A DNA stretch of 64,000 nucleotides from NCBI GenBank assembly GCA_036403235.1, contig DASWRI010000070.1, positions 37,960-101,959 of the forward strand. Reading direction: 5' to 3'. This stretch comes from JBGTFE01 sp036403235 (GTDB lineage Bacteria; Acidobacteriota; Blastocatellia; Pyrinomonadales; Pyrinomonadaceae). Under the pieces are notes generated by a model. The model ran no database searches, was not told the origin of the DNA, and saw nothing but the letters and a program-made list of their open reading frames with translations. The position numbers and the translations under genes are program-made. Shown one piece after another: positions 16,997 through 25,798 of this stretch; position 1 is the first letter of the stretch; the number at the start of each line of letters is the position of its first letter.

Positions 16997-17452
16997 ATGC
17001 TGCATGTTGCTCTAATCGAGCCTGAAATTCCGCCGAATACGGGCAATATCGCGCGTCTCTGCGCCGCGACTTTTACGCGTCTGCATATTGTCGGCGTGAC
17101 GGGTTTCCGGCTTGACGAAAAGGCGGTCAGGCGCGCCGGGCTCGATTACTGGGACGAGGTCGAAATCACGCGGCACATCGATTTGGAAAATCTCTCAAAA
17201 GCGCTACCCGATTCGCGTTTTCTTTATTTTACGACCAAATCCGAGCGAAGCTACACCGATTGGCAATACGAGGACGGAGACTGTCTTGTCTTCGGGCGCG
17301 AAACGCGCGGCCTGCCCGAAGATTTATTAAAGGCCAACTGGGAGCGCTGTTTGACGATTCCGATGCCGAACAAAAACGTCCGCAGCCTGAATCTTGCGAC
17401 CAGCGCCGGCATCGTGCTTTACGAGGCGCTCAGACAGCTAAAACTCGCTTAA
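16997..17452 (+). CDS. trmL: tRNA (cytidine/uridine-34-2'-O)-methyltransferase TrmL
   Basis: A SPOUT-class methyltransferase that 2'-O-methylates the wobble base of tRNA-Leu isoacceptors. The start MLHVALIEPEIPPNTGNI is placed at 16997 by family habit; the frame is open upstream into the CACAGAG repeat (other ATGs at 16973 and 16982), and no good Shine-Dalgarno is seen. Key pieces: NTGNIARLCAA, the knot region VFGRETRGLPEDLL and IPMPNKNVRSLNLATSAGIV. At 151 residues it is full length. Confidence 0.93.
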   Translation: MLHVALIEPEIPPNTGNIARLCAATFTRLHIVGVTGFRLDEKAVRRAGLDYWDEVEITRHIDLENLSKALPDSRFLYFTTKSERSYTDWQYEDGDCLVFGRETRGLPEDLLKANWERCLTIPMPNKNVRSLNLATSAGIVLYEALRQLKLA

Positions 17453-17577
17453 TTTTATTGACGAAACTTTACATTTTTTTCAAGATTAATACATCTTTTT
17501 CGGGCGCTTTCACATCTTATCTTTACAAGAAATGAGTGATTGAAAATCTCATAAGTTGGTAAGGAGAAACGAAAAAA

Positions 17578-18126
17578 ATGAAAGTATTAAGATATTTTTT
17601 AATTTTATCAATCGCGGTTTTAGGCTTTACTTTTACAAGCGTTAACGCTCAAAGCTATTCGAACAATAAACCCTCGTCGACGCTTGAGCAGAAAGTGTTC
17701 AAGAAAATTATCACACTGCCCTACTACGGCGTGTTTGACCATATTTCTTACAAAGTCGATGGCGACACCGTAACTTTATACGGAAAAGTCCTGTCGCTCG
17801 GAACGAAAAAAAGCGCGGAGAATGTCGTCAGAAAGATTGACGGCGTCGGAAATGTCGTCAACAATATCGAAAATCTGTCGCCGTCGCCCTACGATAACTC
17901 GATTCGCTACGGCATTTTGAGAAGATTTGCCGATGCGCCGGCGCTTTACGGTTATCTTCGCGAGCCGAATCCTTCGGTCAGAATTATCGTTCAGGGCGGA
18001 CGCGTCACGCTCGAAGGTTACGTCAACAATCGCGGAACAGCAAATGTGATGAATATTCTTGCAAACGGTGTCTCGGGAGTTTTCAGCGTAACGAACAATC
18101 TGGTCATCGAAAAAGACATGAAGTAA
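17578..18126 (+). CDS. Secreted BON-domain protein
   Basis: 182 residues, signal peptide 1-24, with AAGGAG at 17563. Two BON domains: about 35-95 (YGVFDHISYKVDGDTVTLYG then VVRKIDGVGNVVNNI) and about 105-178 (VRIIVQGGRVTLEGYVNN, ANGVSGVFSVTNNLVI). BON proteins such as OsmY and DolP bind membranes or support envelope integrity. The gene ends in a strong terminator and stands alone on its strand. Confidence 0.85.
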   Translation: MKVLRYFLILSIAVLGFTFTSVNAQSYSNNKPSSTLEQKVFKKIITLPYYGVFDHISYKVDGDTVTLYGKVLSLGTKKSAENVVRKIDGVGNVVNNIENLSPSPYDNSIRYGILRRFADAPALYGYLREPNPSVRIIVQGGRVTLEGYVNNRGTANVMNILANGVSGVFSVTNNLVIEKDMK

Positions 18127-18148
18127 GATTTGAAGAAATCTTTTGATT

Positions 18149-18185
18149 AAAAGGCCGGACGAAAATTTTCGTCCGGCCTTTTTCT
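18149..18185. terminator. Rho-independent terminator, usable both ways
   Basis: AAGGCCGGACGAAAA pairs with TTTTCGTCCGGCCTT with essentially no loop, A-run upstream and T-run downstream; lies between the BON gene and convergent pntB. Confidence 0.92.
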
Positions 18186-18204
18186 TTGCGTTCTTAAATA
18201 ACAC

Positions 18205-19599
18205 CTATGACCGCATCTCCGTTAAAATCGCGTCGACGACTTTTTTCGCGTCGCCGAAAAGCATCAGCGTATTTTCGCGATAAAAAAGCGGATTGTCGAC
18301 GCCCGCATAGCCGCTCGCCATGCTGCGCTTCATGACGATGACCGTCCGCGCTTCCCAGACTCGCAAAACGGGCATTCCGGCAATCGGGCTCGAAGGGTCT
18401 TCCATCGCGCTCGGGTTGACGATATCGTTTGCGCCGATGACCAGCACGACGTCGGATTCTTTCAGCGAATCGTTGATTTCTTCCATCTCGAAAACGATGT
18501 CGTAGGGAATATTCGCCTCGGCCAGCAAAACGTTCATGTGACCGGGCAGGCGACCGGCGACCGGATGAATCGCAAACCGCACGTCGGCGCTGTTTTCCCT
18601 TAAAATTCTAACGACCTCGGCGAGCGCGTGCTGCGCCTGCGCGACCGCCAGACCGTAACCGGGAACGATGACGATTTTGCGCGACTCGGTCAGAATTTCA
18701 GCCGCTTTTTCCGCGTCAATCGACTGGACTTCGCCCGCCGGCTGCTCGCCCGAAGAGGCGGACGCGCCCGACTCGGTTCCGAAACCGCCGAGCATGACGC
18801 TCAAAAACGAGCGATTCATGCCGCGGCACATGATATAACTCAAAATCGCGCCCGAGCTGCCGACGAGCGCGCCCGTGATAATCAGTAAATCGTTGCCGAG
18901 CATAAATCCGGCGGCCGCCGCCGCCCAGCCCGAATAGCTGTTGAGCATCGAAACGACGACCGGCATGTCCGCACCGCCGATGGCCGAGACAAAATGGACG
19001 CCCAAGATTCCGGTCAAAATCGTCGCGATGAGAAGCGCAATTTCGCCGTCAGGTGCGGGCGCGCGCATAAACCAGACGCCGAGCGCAATCGTTCCCGCGA
19101 GCATCAGCAGATTTATAAAATGTCTTCCGGGAAGAAGAAGCGGCCGTCCCGAAAGCGTGCCCTGCAATTTGGCAAACGCGATGACCGAACCGGTAAAAGT
19201 TATCGCGCCGATGCAGACACCGATAAAAATTTCCGCCAGATGAATGCCTTCGCCTTCGATAACTTGGTGCTGACCGCCGAGATAAGTCGCAAAACCGACG
19301 AGAACCGCCGCCGCGCCGACAAAGCTGTGCAGAATGGCGACGAGCTGCGGCATCGCCGTCATCTGTACGCGCGAAGCGACCAGCGCGCCGATGGCCGCGC
19401 CCGGAATCAAAACGGCGGCCAGCACGAGATAACTGTTCGTCTCCATCCGCGCGGCGGTCGCAACCAGCGCGATAAGCATTCCGAGAATCCCGTAAAGATT
19501 CCCGCGCCGCGAAGTTTCCTGCCTGGATAATCCGCCGAGACTCAAAATAAACAGCGCGCTGGCGGCGATGTAAGCAATTGTTACTAAACTTTCTCTCAT
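18205..19599 (-). CDS. pntB: NAD(P) transhydrogenase subunit beta
   Basis: The membrane subunit with the NADP-binding domain III of proton-translocating transhydrogenase, which makes NADPH from NADH using the proton gradient. 464 residues: about nine membrane helices (starting LVTIAYIAASALFILSLGG), then a cytosolic NADP domain from about residue 300 (IVIVPGYGLAVAQAQHALAE, VRFAIHPVAGRLPGHMNVLL, VVLVIGANDIVNP). All expected motifs present. Unusually it is separated from pntA by 830 nt containing a toxin-antitoxin pair, and its first codons are duplicated at 20219. Confidence 0.96.
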   Translation of the reverse strand: MRESLVTIAYIAASALFILSLGGLSRQETSRRGNLYGILGMLIALVATAARMETNSYLVLAAVLIPGAAIGALVASRVQMTAMPQLVAILHSFVGAAAVLVGFATYLGGQHQVIEGEGIHLAEIFIGVCIGAITFTGSVIAFAKLQGTLSGRPLLLPGRHFINLLMLAGTIALGVWFMRAPAPDGEIALLIATILTGILGVHFVSAIGGADMPVVVSMLNSYSGWAAAAAGFMLGNDLLIITGALVGSSGAILSYIMCRGMNRSFLSVMLGGFGTESGASASSGEQPAGEVQSIDAEKAAEILTESRKIVIVPGYGLAVAQAQHALAEVVRILRENSADVRFAIHPVAGRLPGHMNVLLAEANIPYDIVFEMEEINDSLKESDVVLVIGANDIVNPSAMEDPSSPIAGMPVLRVWEARTVIVMKRSMASGYAGVDNPLFYRENTLMLFGDAKKVVDAILTEMRS

Positions 19600-19623
19600 T
19601 TATTTTTTTCTTAATGCGATGAA

Positions 19624-19941
19624 TTAAGACACTGTTACGATTTCGCCCGCTTCTATCTTTTCGATAACCGAAAGCGCCCGCGGCATCAGCGGTTTCAGCA
19701 TCGGATACGTGCTTCTTTCTGCCTTTAAGATAATTACGGCGATGCCAAGATTTTTCAGATTTTGTTGATATTGAAGATTCTGGTCAACAGTTACCAAAAC
19801 ATCATATTCGCCCGATGCCGCCTGCAAAAGCTGACCGTTCTTTAATCCTTTGAATCCGGCTTCTTCGACCGTGAAAACTTCGTGTCCGGCGAAATCCCGC
19901 TTCAGATAATGAGTAACACATTCGTCAAGCAGCACTTTCAT
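19624..19941 (-). CDS. DUF5615 PIN-like toxin
   Basis: The ATG at 19941 (MKVLLDECVTHYLKRDF) lies 17 nt inside the antitoxin gene. 105 residues: MKVLLDE supplies the first acidic residue of the PIN-like fold, VFTVEEAGFKGLKNGQLLQ follows, then VLVTVDQNLQYQQN, the second acidic strand, and AVIILKAERSTYPMLKPLMP. DUF5615 proteins are predicted RNases of toxin-antitoxin modules and typically pair with DUF433, exactly as here. The pair sits between the two transhydrogenase genes on the same strand and may be read through with them. Confidence 0.85.
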   Translation of the reverse strand: MKVLLDECVTHYLKRDFAGHEVFTVEEAGFKGLKNGQLLQAASGEYDVLVTVDQNLQYQQNLKNLGIAVIILKAERSTYPMLKPLMPRALSVIEKIEAGEIVTVS

Positions 19942-20146
19942 ATGCGACAAATAATTTCTCTTTCGATTCTTCCAAAATGGCTAAAGCCTGTTCGCGCGTA
20001 ACGGTCGGAAACTGTTCGAGAAACTGGTCTAAAGTTTCGCCCGTTTCCAGACAATCGAACAAATTTTGAATAGGCACGCGAGTCCCGTAAAACACGGGTG
20101 TTCCGCCGAGCTTTTCGGCATCTACTTCGACCAAATTTTCATACAT
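19925..20146 (-). CDS. DUF433 antitoxin
   Basis: 73 residues matching DUF433: LGGTPVFYGTRVPIQNLFDC, then LDQFLEQFPTVTREQALAIL. These small winged-helix-like proteins are the usual partners of DUF5615 PIN-like toxins and probably bind DNA for autoregulation. The reading frame overlaps the toxin start by 17 nt. AGAGG precedes the ATG. Together the two genes form a compact cassette of about 520 nt. Confidence 0.87.
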   Translation of the reverse strand: MYENLVEVDAEKLGGTPVFYGTRVPIQNLFDCLETGETLDQFLEQFPTVTREQALAILEESKEKLFVAYESAA

Positions 20147-20218
20147 AATCTTAAAACCTCTGTCTAAATTTTGCTTTTGTTAGCTGCAAAGCGCAAATTT
20201 ATATTTTCAATTATGCCC

Positions 20219-20270
20219 GGCGGCGATGTAAGCGATTGTTACGAAACTATCCAGCATTTATTTAGTTTCT
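20219..20270 (-). pseudogene. Duplicated 5' end of pntB with ribosome-binding site
   Basis: The minus strand reads AAGGAG, then ATG and codons for MLDSFVTIAYIAAG before a stop, matching the real pntB start MRESLVTIAYIAAS. The stretches 20219-20263 and 19561-19605 are identical at about 39 of 45 positions. The toxin-antitoxin cassette lies exactly between the two copies. This looks like the original pntB start left behind when the cassette arrived. Confidence 0.78.
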
Positions 20271-20312
20271 CCTTAAGACTATAGATAATAATCTATCTTG
20301 AGTTATTAGGTT

Positions 20313-20378
20313 TTAGGCCGCCTGTCTTTCAATCTTACTATCGGAAATATGACTAATGAAAATAGTAGGTTTGTCCAT
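20313..20378 (-). pseudogene. Possible TIR-domain gene remnant, 21 codons
   Basis: Between pntA and the duplicated pntB start the minus strand encodes MDKPTIFISHISDSKI plus five residues and a stop. KPTIFISHIS strongly resembles the first strand of bacterial TIR domains. Nothing of the rest of such a domain is present. It is short enough to be chance, so this is only a suggestion. Confidence 0.35.
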
Positions 20379-20431
20379 ATAAATATATTTTTCTAGAAAG
20401 TCTACTAACTTAGGATTAACGGAACTTATAA

Positions 20432-21988
20432 CTACTTGCGAAACATCGCCAGCATTCGATTTGTCACCAGAAATCCGCCGGCGATATTGATGGCGGCAAT
20501 CATAACGGCGACTGCGCCCAAGATTGTCGTTAAATTAAGATTCGTGCCCGAAAGCTGGAGCATGCCGCCGACGAGGATAATGCCGCTGATGGCGTTTGTG
20601 ACGCTCATCAAGGGCGTGTGCAAAGCAGGTTTGACGTTCCAGACGAGCTGCCAGCCGACGAAGCAGGCGAGCATAAAAACCGTGAAATGCGAGAGCGTCG
20701 AGGCGGGCGCGACGAGACCGATGCCGATTAGAGCAACACCGACGAGGGCGAGCCAGAGCGGGTTGACGCTCGATTCGGTTTCATGAGAAGCGGCCTTTTG
20801 TTTTGTCTGAGCGGCGGCGCTCGCCGAACTGTTTGTCGGCACGCCGGGCTCGGGCGCAGGCGGCGGTGTCGGCGGCGGAAACGTGATTTTCCCTTCGTGC
20901 GCGACGAGCGCGCCGCGCTGAACCTGGTCTTCGAGTTTAACTTTTAATTCCCCGCTTTCTTTATCGCGCAGCTCTTCGAGCAAAGCGACAATCGTCGAGC
21001 TGTAAAGCTGGCTCGAAAGGCTCGCCATCCGGCTCGGCAAATCCGTGTAGCCGATAACGGTGACGCCTTTGTGCGCGACGACTTCGCCGGGAACGGTCAT
21101 CGCGCAGTTTCCGCCCTGCTCGGCGGCGAGGTCGACGATGACTGAGCCGGGCTTCATACTTTCGACCATTCCCTTCGTAATCAGTTTCGGCGCGGATTTG
21201 CCGGGAATCAGCGCGGTCGTGATGATAATGTCGACTTCCATCGCCTGCGCGGCGAAAAGCGCCATTTCAGCCTGCAAAAAGGAGTCGCTCATTTCTTTCG
21301 CGTACCCGCCCTTGCCTTCGCCCTCTTCGGCGACATTGATTTCCAGAAATTCCGCGCCCATGCTTTTTACCTGGTCGCGCGTCGCCGAACGCGGGTCGAA
21401 AGCCTTGACGATGGCGCCCAAAGAGCGCGCCGTCCCGATTGCCGAAAGCCCGGCGACGCCCGCGCCGATGACGAGAATTTTTGCCGGGTCGATGCGTCCG
21501 GCGGCGGTTATCTGGCCGCCGAAAAATCTCGGAAAATGATTTGCGGCCTCGATAACGGCGCGATAACCCGCGATGTTTGCCATCGCGCTCAAAGTGTCCA
21601 TTTTCTGCGCGCGCGTGATGCGCGGAATCGAGTCCATCGCAAAAACGGTCGCGCGGCGCGCGGCCAGCTGTTCTAAAAGCTTTTTATTCTGGCCGGCCCA
21701 GACAAATCCGACGAGCCAGCCGCCTTCGCGCAATAAATCCGTTTCATTCTGCTCGGGCGGGCGAACTTTTATGACCACGTCGGACGATGCCCAAAGCTCT
21801 TTTGCGTCATTGACGATGACGGCGCCCGCTTCTTTGTATGTGCTGTCGTAACAATCGATTTCGCGCCCCGCGCCCGTCTCGATGGCGACTTCAAAACCGA
21901 GTTTTTTAAGCCGCAGAACCGTCTGCGGCGTCGCCGCCACACGCCGTTCGCCCGGATGAATTTCTTTCGGAATTCCTATTCTGACCAT
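20432..21988 (-). CDS. pntA: NAD(P) transhydrogenase subunit alpha, fused form
   Basis: 518 residues combining the NAD-binding domain I (MVRIGIPKEIHPGERRVAAT, TAAGRIDPAKILVIGAGVAG, GYTDLPSRMASLSSQLYSST) with the membrane part of domain II at the C-terminus (about 430-518, four helices ending ITNRMLAMFRK-like). A Pro/Ala/Gln linker (about 375-410) joins them. Many bacteria have split PntAA and PntAB; here they are one protein, as in E. coli. It is the first gene of the unit, 28 nt downstream of a secreted-protein gene. Confidence 0.95.
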   Translation of the reverse strand: MVRIGIPKEIHPGERRVAATPQTVLRLKKLGFEVAIETGAGREIDCYDSTYKEAGAVIVNDAKELWASSDVVIKVRPPEQNETDLLREGGWLVGFVWAGQNKKLLEQLAARRATVFAMDSIPRITRAQKMDTLSAMANIAGYRAVIEAANHFPRFFGGQITAAGRIDPAKILVIGAGVAGLSAIGTARSLGAIVKAFDPRSATRDQVKSMGAEFLEINVAEEGEGKGGYAKEMSDSFLQAEMALFAAQAMEVDIIITTALIPGKSAPKLITKGMVESMKPGSVIVDLAAEQGGNCAMTVPGEVVAHKGVTVIGYTDLPSRMASLSSQLYSSTIVALLEELRDKESGELKVKLEDQVQRGALVAHEGKITFPPPTPPPAPEPGVPTNSSASAAAQTKQKAASHETESSVNPLWLALVGVALIGIGLVAPASTLSHFTVFMLACFVGWQLVWNVKPALHTPLMSVTNAISGIILVGGMLQLSGTNLNLTTILGAVAVMIAAINIAGGFLVTNRMLAMFRK

Positions 21989-22016
21989 ATTTTTTGATTA
22001 ATTTTCAGACGTTTAT

Positions 22017-22631
22017 TTAGCAAAAATTGTATTCCCAACGAATTTTCACCAATTTATCGCCGCGAAAATAGAAGTTTATCCAACCGTCGCCGTTGCCGAA
22101 ATACAAGTATTCCAAATCATTTTGTGTTTCTGTGTGATAACTGTAATTTGAAAATTTTGCCAGCACGTCTTTTTTATCCGCGCCGATTCGTATTCCCGAA
22201 ATCGTCCATTTCGGCGAGGTAACTTCCATCGAAGCAGCAGTAAAACTCTTTCCTCTTTCATCTCCGTCGAGCTCGATTTTCAAACCCGTGTAATTCAAAG
22301 TCATCATAACGGTATCGCTGCACCCGAAAGAACCGGCTTTTTTCGCTCGTAAAGGCTTACCAAATTGACGGAGAATGTCGGAGTAAGATTCGCTGAGAGC
22401 AATATCATTCACCTTTAAAGCTTCCATTGGAAGCATCGGCTTGGAGCTTTCATCTAAAGATTGTTTATCCTGCGGACTATGCTTATCCAAAAATCCGGCA
22501 AGCGGAATTAATTCTTCCGCAGTCAGCGGTTTGGCAACCTCCGTCCGGGAAATACGCCAAAAGCTGGTCAACGCCAATCCAACTACAAACGTTGTAACGA
22601 TAACAATTAAGTTAAAAGAAAATCTGTTCAT
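22017..22631 (-). CDS. Secreted or membrane-anchored protein of unknown function
   Basis: The start is set to MNRFSFNLIVIVTTFVVGLA (22631), giving an N-terminal hydrophobic segment; the longest frame adds 23 residues ahead of it. 204 residues. The C-terminal part (ILRQFGKPLRAKKAGSFGCS, SGIRIGADKKDVLAKFSNYS, YLYFGNGDGWINFYFRGDKL) has the rhythm of SmpA/OmlA-like two-repeat domains, but I cannot assign it. 28 nt upstream of pntA on the same strand. Confidence 0.65.
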   Translation of the reverse strand: MNRFSFNLIVIVTTFVVGLALTSFWRISRTEVAKPLTAEELIPLAGFLDKHSPQDKQSLDESSKPMLPMEALKVNDIALSESYSDILRQFGKPLRAKKAGSFGCSDTVMMTLNYTGLKIELDGDERGKSFTAASMEVTSPKWTISGIRIGADKKDVLAKFSNYSYHTETQNDLEYLYFGNGDGWINFYFRGDKLVKIRWEYNFC

Positions 22632-22785
22632 ATTATTCTCTGCGTTCTTCAAATTTATTCTCTCTCCCGAATAATAATCTTTACTCAAAAAAATGTCCAA
22701 GTTTTCAAGGATTTCGCCCGTCGTTTGCCTTTTTCGCCCAAATCAGACATCATTTAAGTTTGTCTTACAGGGCAGATTTACGACT

Positions 22786-24597
22786 ATGATTACTACAGAA
22801 AAAATACGCAACATTGCAATTATCGCCCACGTCGACCACGGAAAAACGACGCTGGTTGACGCGATGCTCAAACAATCCGGCACTTACCGCGACAATGAAA
22901 CGGTGGTTGACCGCGTGATGGATTCGATGGATTTGGAACGCGAGCGCGGCATCACGATTATGGCGAAAAACACGTCGGTTCACTACGGCGATTATAAAAT
23001 CAATATCGTCGATACGCCCGGTCACGCCGATTTCGGCGGCGAAGTCGAACGCGTTTTAAAAATGGTTGACGGCATCGTTCTGCTCGTCGACGCGGCCGAA
23101 GGCTGTCTGCCGCAGACCAGATTTGTTCTTCGCAAAGCGCTCGAATTAAAACTTCCGGCAATCGCTCTGGTCAACAAAATCGACCGTCAGGATTCGCGTC
23201 CCGAAGAAGTTCTCGACGAGATTTACGACCTTTTTATCGATTTGGGCGCAAACGACGAGCAAATCGAATTCCCGGTTTTGTATTCGATTTCGCGTGACGG
23301 AATGGCGAAAAAGAATTTGTCGGACGAATCGACCAGCCTCAAGCCGCTGTTTGACCAGATTATCGAAACCGTCCCCGCGCCGCGCGCTTTGCGTGACGAT
23401 TCGCTCCAGCTTCTCGTCGCCAATATCGATTACAACGCTTTTGTCGGACGCCTCGCCATCGGCAGAATTTATTCGGGCGAGATTGCCAAAAATCAGGAAG
23501 TCATCGTCGCCAAACGCGACGGCTCGACGCAGAAAACGCGCGTCAAAGAGTTATACATTTTTGAAGGTTTGGGACGCGAAAACGTCGAAAAAGCGGGCGT
23601 CGGCGAAATCGTCGCGCTCGCTGGTTTTGACGACATCAACATCGGCGAAACGATTACGCTCGTCGATAACCCGAAGCCGCTTCCGCTGATAAACGTTGAC
23701 GAGCCGACAATCTCGATGATTTTCGGCGTCAACAATTCGCCTTTTTCGGGAATCGACGGAAAATACGTCACTTCGCGCCAGATAAAAGAACGCCTCGAAA
23801 AAGAACTTTTGGGCAACGTCGCCCTTCGCGTTGCCGATACGGATTCGCCCGACCAGTTCAAAGTTTCGGGCCGCGGCGAATTGCAGTTATCAATCTTAAT
23901 CGAGATGATGCGCCGCGAAGGCTACGAAGTTCAGGTTTCAAAGCCCGAAGTCATCACCAAAAAAGACGAAAAAACAGGCGAGCTGCAAGAGCCGATTGAA
24001 CAGGTCGTCATCGACGTGCCCGAGGAATTTATCGGCGTCGTTACAGAAGCGCTCGGACGCAGAAAAGGTCAGATGACGAAAATGATTAACAACGGTTCGG
24101 GCAGAGTTCGGCTCGAATACGAAATTCCTTCGCGCGGCCTTATCGGTTTTCGCGGCGAGTTTCTGACCGAAACTAAGGGAACTGGTTTATTAAATACTTT
24201 GTTTCTGCGTTTCGATAAATGGCAGGGCGAGATGAAAGGTCGCGGCACAGGCTCGCTCGTCGCCGATAGAATGGGCGAAGCGACGACTTACGCGCTTTAC
24301 GCGCTTCAGGAACGCGGCGCGCTGTTCATCAAGCCGCAGACGAAGGTTTATGAAGGAATGCTCGTCGGCGAAAACGCCCGCGCCGTCGATTTGGACGTAA
24401 ACGCGATTAAAGAGAAAAAGCTTTCGAATATGCGAACGACCTCGACCGACGAAGCGATGCGTCTCGTCCCGGTGCGCGAAATGTCGCTGGAACGAGCGCT
24501 GGAGTTTATCGCCGACGATGAGCTGATAGAAGTTACGCCGAAGGCGATTCGCCTGCGCAAGCGAGTCTTGAAAGCCAACGAAAGACCGAAGAAATAA
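22786..24597 (+). CDS. typA: GTP-binding protein TypA/BipA
   Basis: A ribosome-associated translational GTPase of the EF-G family, involved in 50S assembly and stress growth. The ATG at 22786 (MITTEKIRNIAIIAHVDHGK) is the conserved start; the frame is open 31 codons further upstream without motif content. G1 is AHVDHGKTTL, G3 is DTPGHADFGGEVERV, G4 is NKIDR, and the BipA C-terminal domain shows GRGELQLSILIEMMRREG and LSNMRTTSTDEAMRLVP. 603 residues, full length. A heptad hairpin follows directly. Confidence 0.97.
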   Translation: MITTEKIRNIAIIAHVDHGKTTLVDAMLKQSGTYRDNETVVDRVMDSMDLERERGITIMAKNTSVHYGDYKINIVDTPGHADFGGEVERVLKMVDGIVLLVDAAEGCLPQTRFVLRKALELKLPAIALVNKIDRQDSRPEEVLDEIYDLFIDLGANDEQIEFPVLYSISRDGMAKKNLSDESTSLKPLFDQIIETVPAPRALRDDSLQLLVANIDYNAFVGRLAIGRIYSGEIAKNQEVIVAKRDGSTQKTRVKELYIFEGLGRENVEKAGVGEIVALAGFDDINIGETITLVDNPKPLPLINVDEPTISMIFGVNNSPFSGIDGKYVTSRQIKERLEKELLGNVALRVADTDSPDQFKVSGRGELQLSILIEMMRREGYEVQVSKPEVITKKDEKTGELQEPIEQVVIDVPEEFIGVVTEALGRRKGQMTKMINNGSGRVRLEYEIPSRGLIGFRGEFLTETKGTGLLNTLFLRFDKWQGEMKGRGTGSLVADRMGEATTYALYALQERGALFIKPQTKVYEGMLVGENARAVDLDVNAIKEKKLSNMRTTSTDEAMRLVPVREMSLERALEFIADDELIEVTPKAIRLRKRVLKANERPKK

Positions 24598-24598
24598 T

Positions 24599-24657
24599 TG
24601 ATAGTGAATAGTTGATGGCGGATAGTTCTTTCCACTATCAACTATTCACTATCCACT
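24599..24657. repeat. Heptad inverted repeat (GATAGTG/AATAGTT units)
   Basis: GATAGTG-AATAGTT-GATGGCG-GATAGTT on the left; 17 bp (24600-24616 with 24637-24653) pair perfectly. It fills the junction between typA and the acetyltransferase gene, ending 9 nt before the latter's GTG. Confidence 0.86.
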
Positions 24658-24665
24658 AACTTAAA

Positions 24666-25169
24666 GTGCTTGATTCGATAAAATTCCGCCCTGCTTCCGC
24701 CGCCGATTCGTCATTTTTGGCGGATATGCTTTTTGAAGCCGGTGCGGTTAGCGAAAAAGTTCGCGAAATGGGCAGGGAAAAAGCGCGTAGCTTGCCTGCG
24801 ATGATACTTTTTTTGGAAAATTTCGGACGCGCGGGCGATTTCGGATTTGTCGCCGAAAGCGCGGATAATTTACTGCTCGGCGCGGTTTGGGCGAGGCTGT
24901 TCTCAGCGGAGAAAAAAGGCTACGGTTTTGTTTCGGCGGAAATTCCCGAGCTCGCCATCGCCGTCGCGCCAGAATTTCGCGGCCGGGGCATCGGCACGAA
25001 ATTGCTCGAAAGCTTAATTTCCGAAGCGCCGAAACTAAAATATCCGGCGCTGAGCCTTTCGGTTTATCGCCGCAATCCCGCTCTCAAGCTTTACGAGCGT
25101 CTCGGCTTTCGCGACGCTCTCGTTTCAAAAGAAACAAATTCTTCCGTGACGATGATTTTGCGGTTTTAG
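24666..25169 (+). CDS. GNAT-family N-acetyltransferase
   Basis: 167 residues starting at GTG 24666. The acetyl-CoA binding motif is IAVAPEFRGRGIGTKLLESL (about 98-117, the R/Q-x-x-G-x-G/A loop), followed by SLSVYRRNPALKLYERLGF, the typical motif B. The residues preceding (KIRFRPASAADSSFLADM type start) fit the fold. The substrate cannot be told from sequence. The gene is followed by a clear terminator and may use the heptad hairpin as its leader. Confidence 0.87.
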   Translation: MLDSIKFRPASAADSSFLADMLFEAGAVSEKVREMGREKARSLPAMILFLENFGRAGDFGFVAESADNLLLGAVWARLFSAEKKGYGFVSAEIPELAIAVAPEFRGRGIGTKLLESLISEAPKLKYPALSLSVYRRNPALKLYERLGFRDALVSKETNSSVTMILRF

Positions 25170-25200
25170 AACCTCGGACGCGTGAGGCTATCGAGTTTTA

Positions 25201-25236
25201 TGAGGTGATATGGACGGGCATATCACCTCACTTTTT
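25201..25236 (+). terminator. Rho-independent terminator
   Basis: TGAGGTGATATG (25201-25212) and CATATCACCTCA (25219-25230) form a perfect 12-bp stem with a 6-nt loop, followed by CTTTTT. Downstream of the acetyltransferase gene. Confidence 0.88.
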
Positions 25237-25258
25237 CTACAAAACCCGCTCATCATAA

Positions 25259-25693
25259 TTATATTTCCGGATTAAAAAATTCTTCTTTGTTTGTGAAAAA
25301 TTCTTTCATACGTTCTCCGTGTTTAAATACGAATTTTTCCGTCTCTTTTTCCCATTTCGAGTCATAGAATATCTTTAATTTGCAGTGCGGGCAGATTTTA
25401 CCGTGTTTTTGAACTTCTTTGGCAAACTCCTGCCGTTTCGCGCGATTGAACGATTTCAGCCCGGGAAAGTTTTCGTGGAAATATTCGTCCGTCGAATCGA
25501 GAATATCAATCAAGACAGACATTTTGTAATTTTTAATCCATCTTCCAATCTTCGCGTCGACGCATTTTTCTTTCTTCAGATTTTTTTCCTGTTCGCGCAG
25601 CCGCGCCGGCAAATTTTCGTCTTCATTGACCATTAAATTAGCTATCGCATCCGTAATGTCGTAATTCATCGCAGTTGTAGATTCGTCTTTCAT
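25259..25693 (-). CDS. Small cytoplasmic protein with CPHC motif, unknown function
   Basis: 144 residues with AGGAG just upstream of the ATG. Strongly charged, mostly helical (ARLREQEKNLKKEK, FNRAKRQEFAKEVQKHGK), with CPHC at about residue 103 and no second cysteine pair, so a complete zinc site is not evident. Same strand as, and 242 nt downstream of, the sigma factor at 25936, with a terminator between. No family recognised. Confidence 0.65.
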   Translation of the reverse strand: MKDESTTAMNYDITDAIANLMVNEDENLPARLREQEKNLKKEKCVDAKIGRWIKNYKMSVLIDILDSTDEYFHENFPGLKSFNRAKRQEFAKEVQKHGKICPHCKLKIFYDSKWEKETEKFVFKHGERMKEFFTNKEEFFNPEI

Positions 25694-25757
25694 ATTTTCT
25701 CCTAAAATAGTAAGTGATTATTTTTTTGAACACAAAGACTTGTGTTGGTGACGCTGA

Positions 25758-25798
25758 GAAAAATTATGCTTCGATAATAATCGTATTACCGAAGCATA
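25758..25798 (-). terminator. Rho-independent terminator on the minus strand
   Basis: TATGCTTCG (25765-25773) pairs with CGAAGCATA (25790-25798), with an inner ATAAT/ATTAC extension; on the minus strand it is followed by ATTTTT. Probably ends the sigma-factor transcript. Confidence 0.7.
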
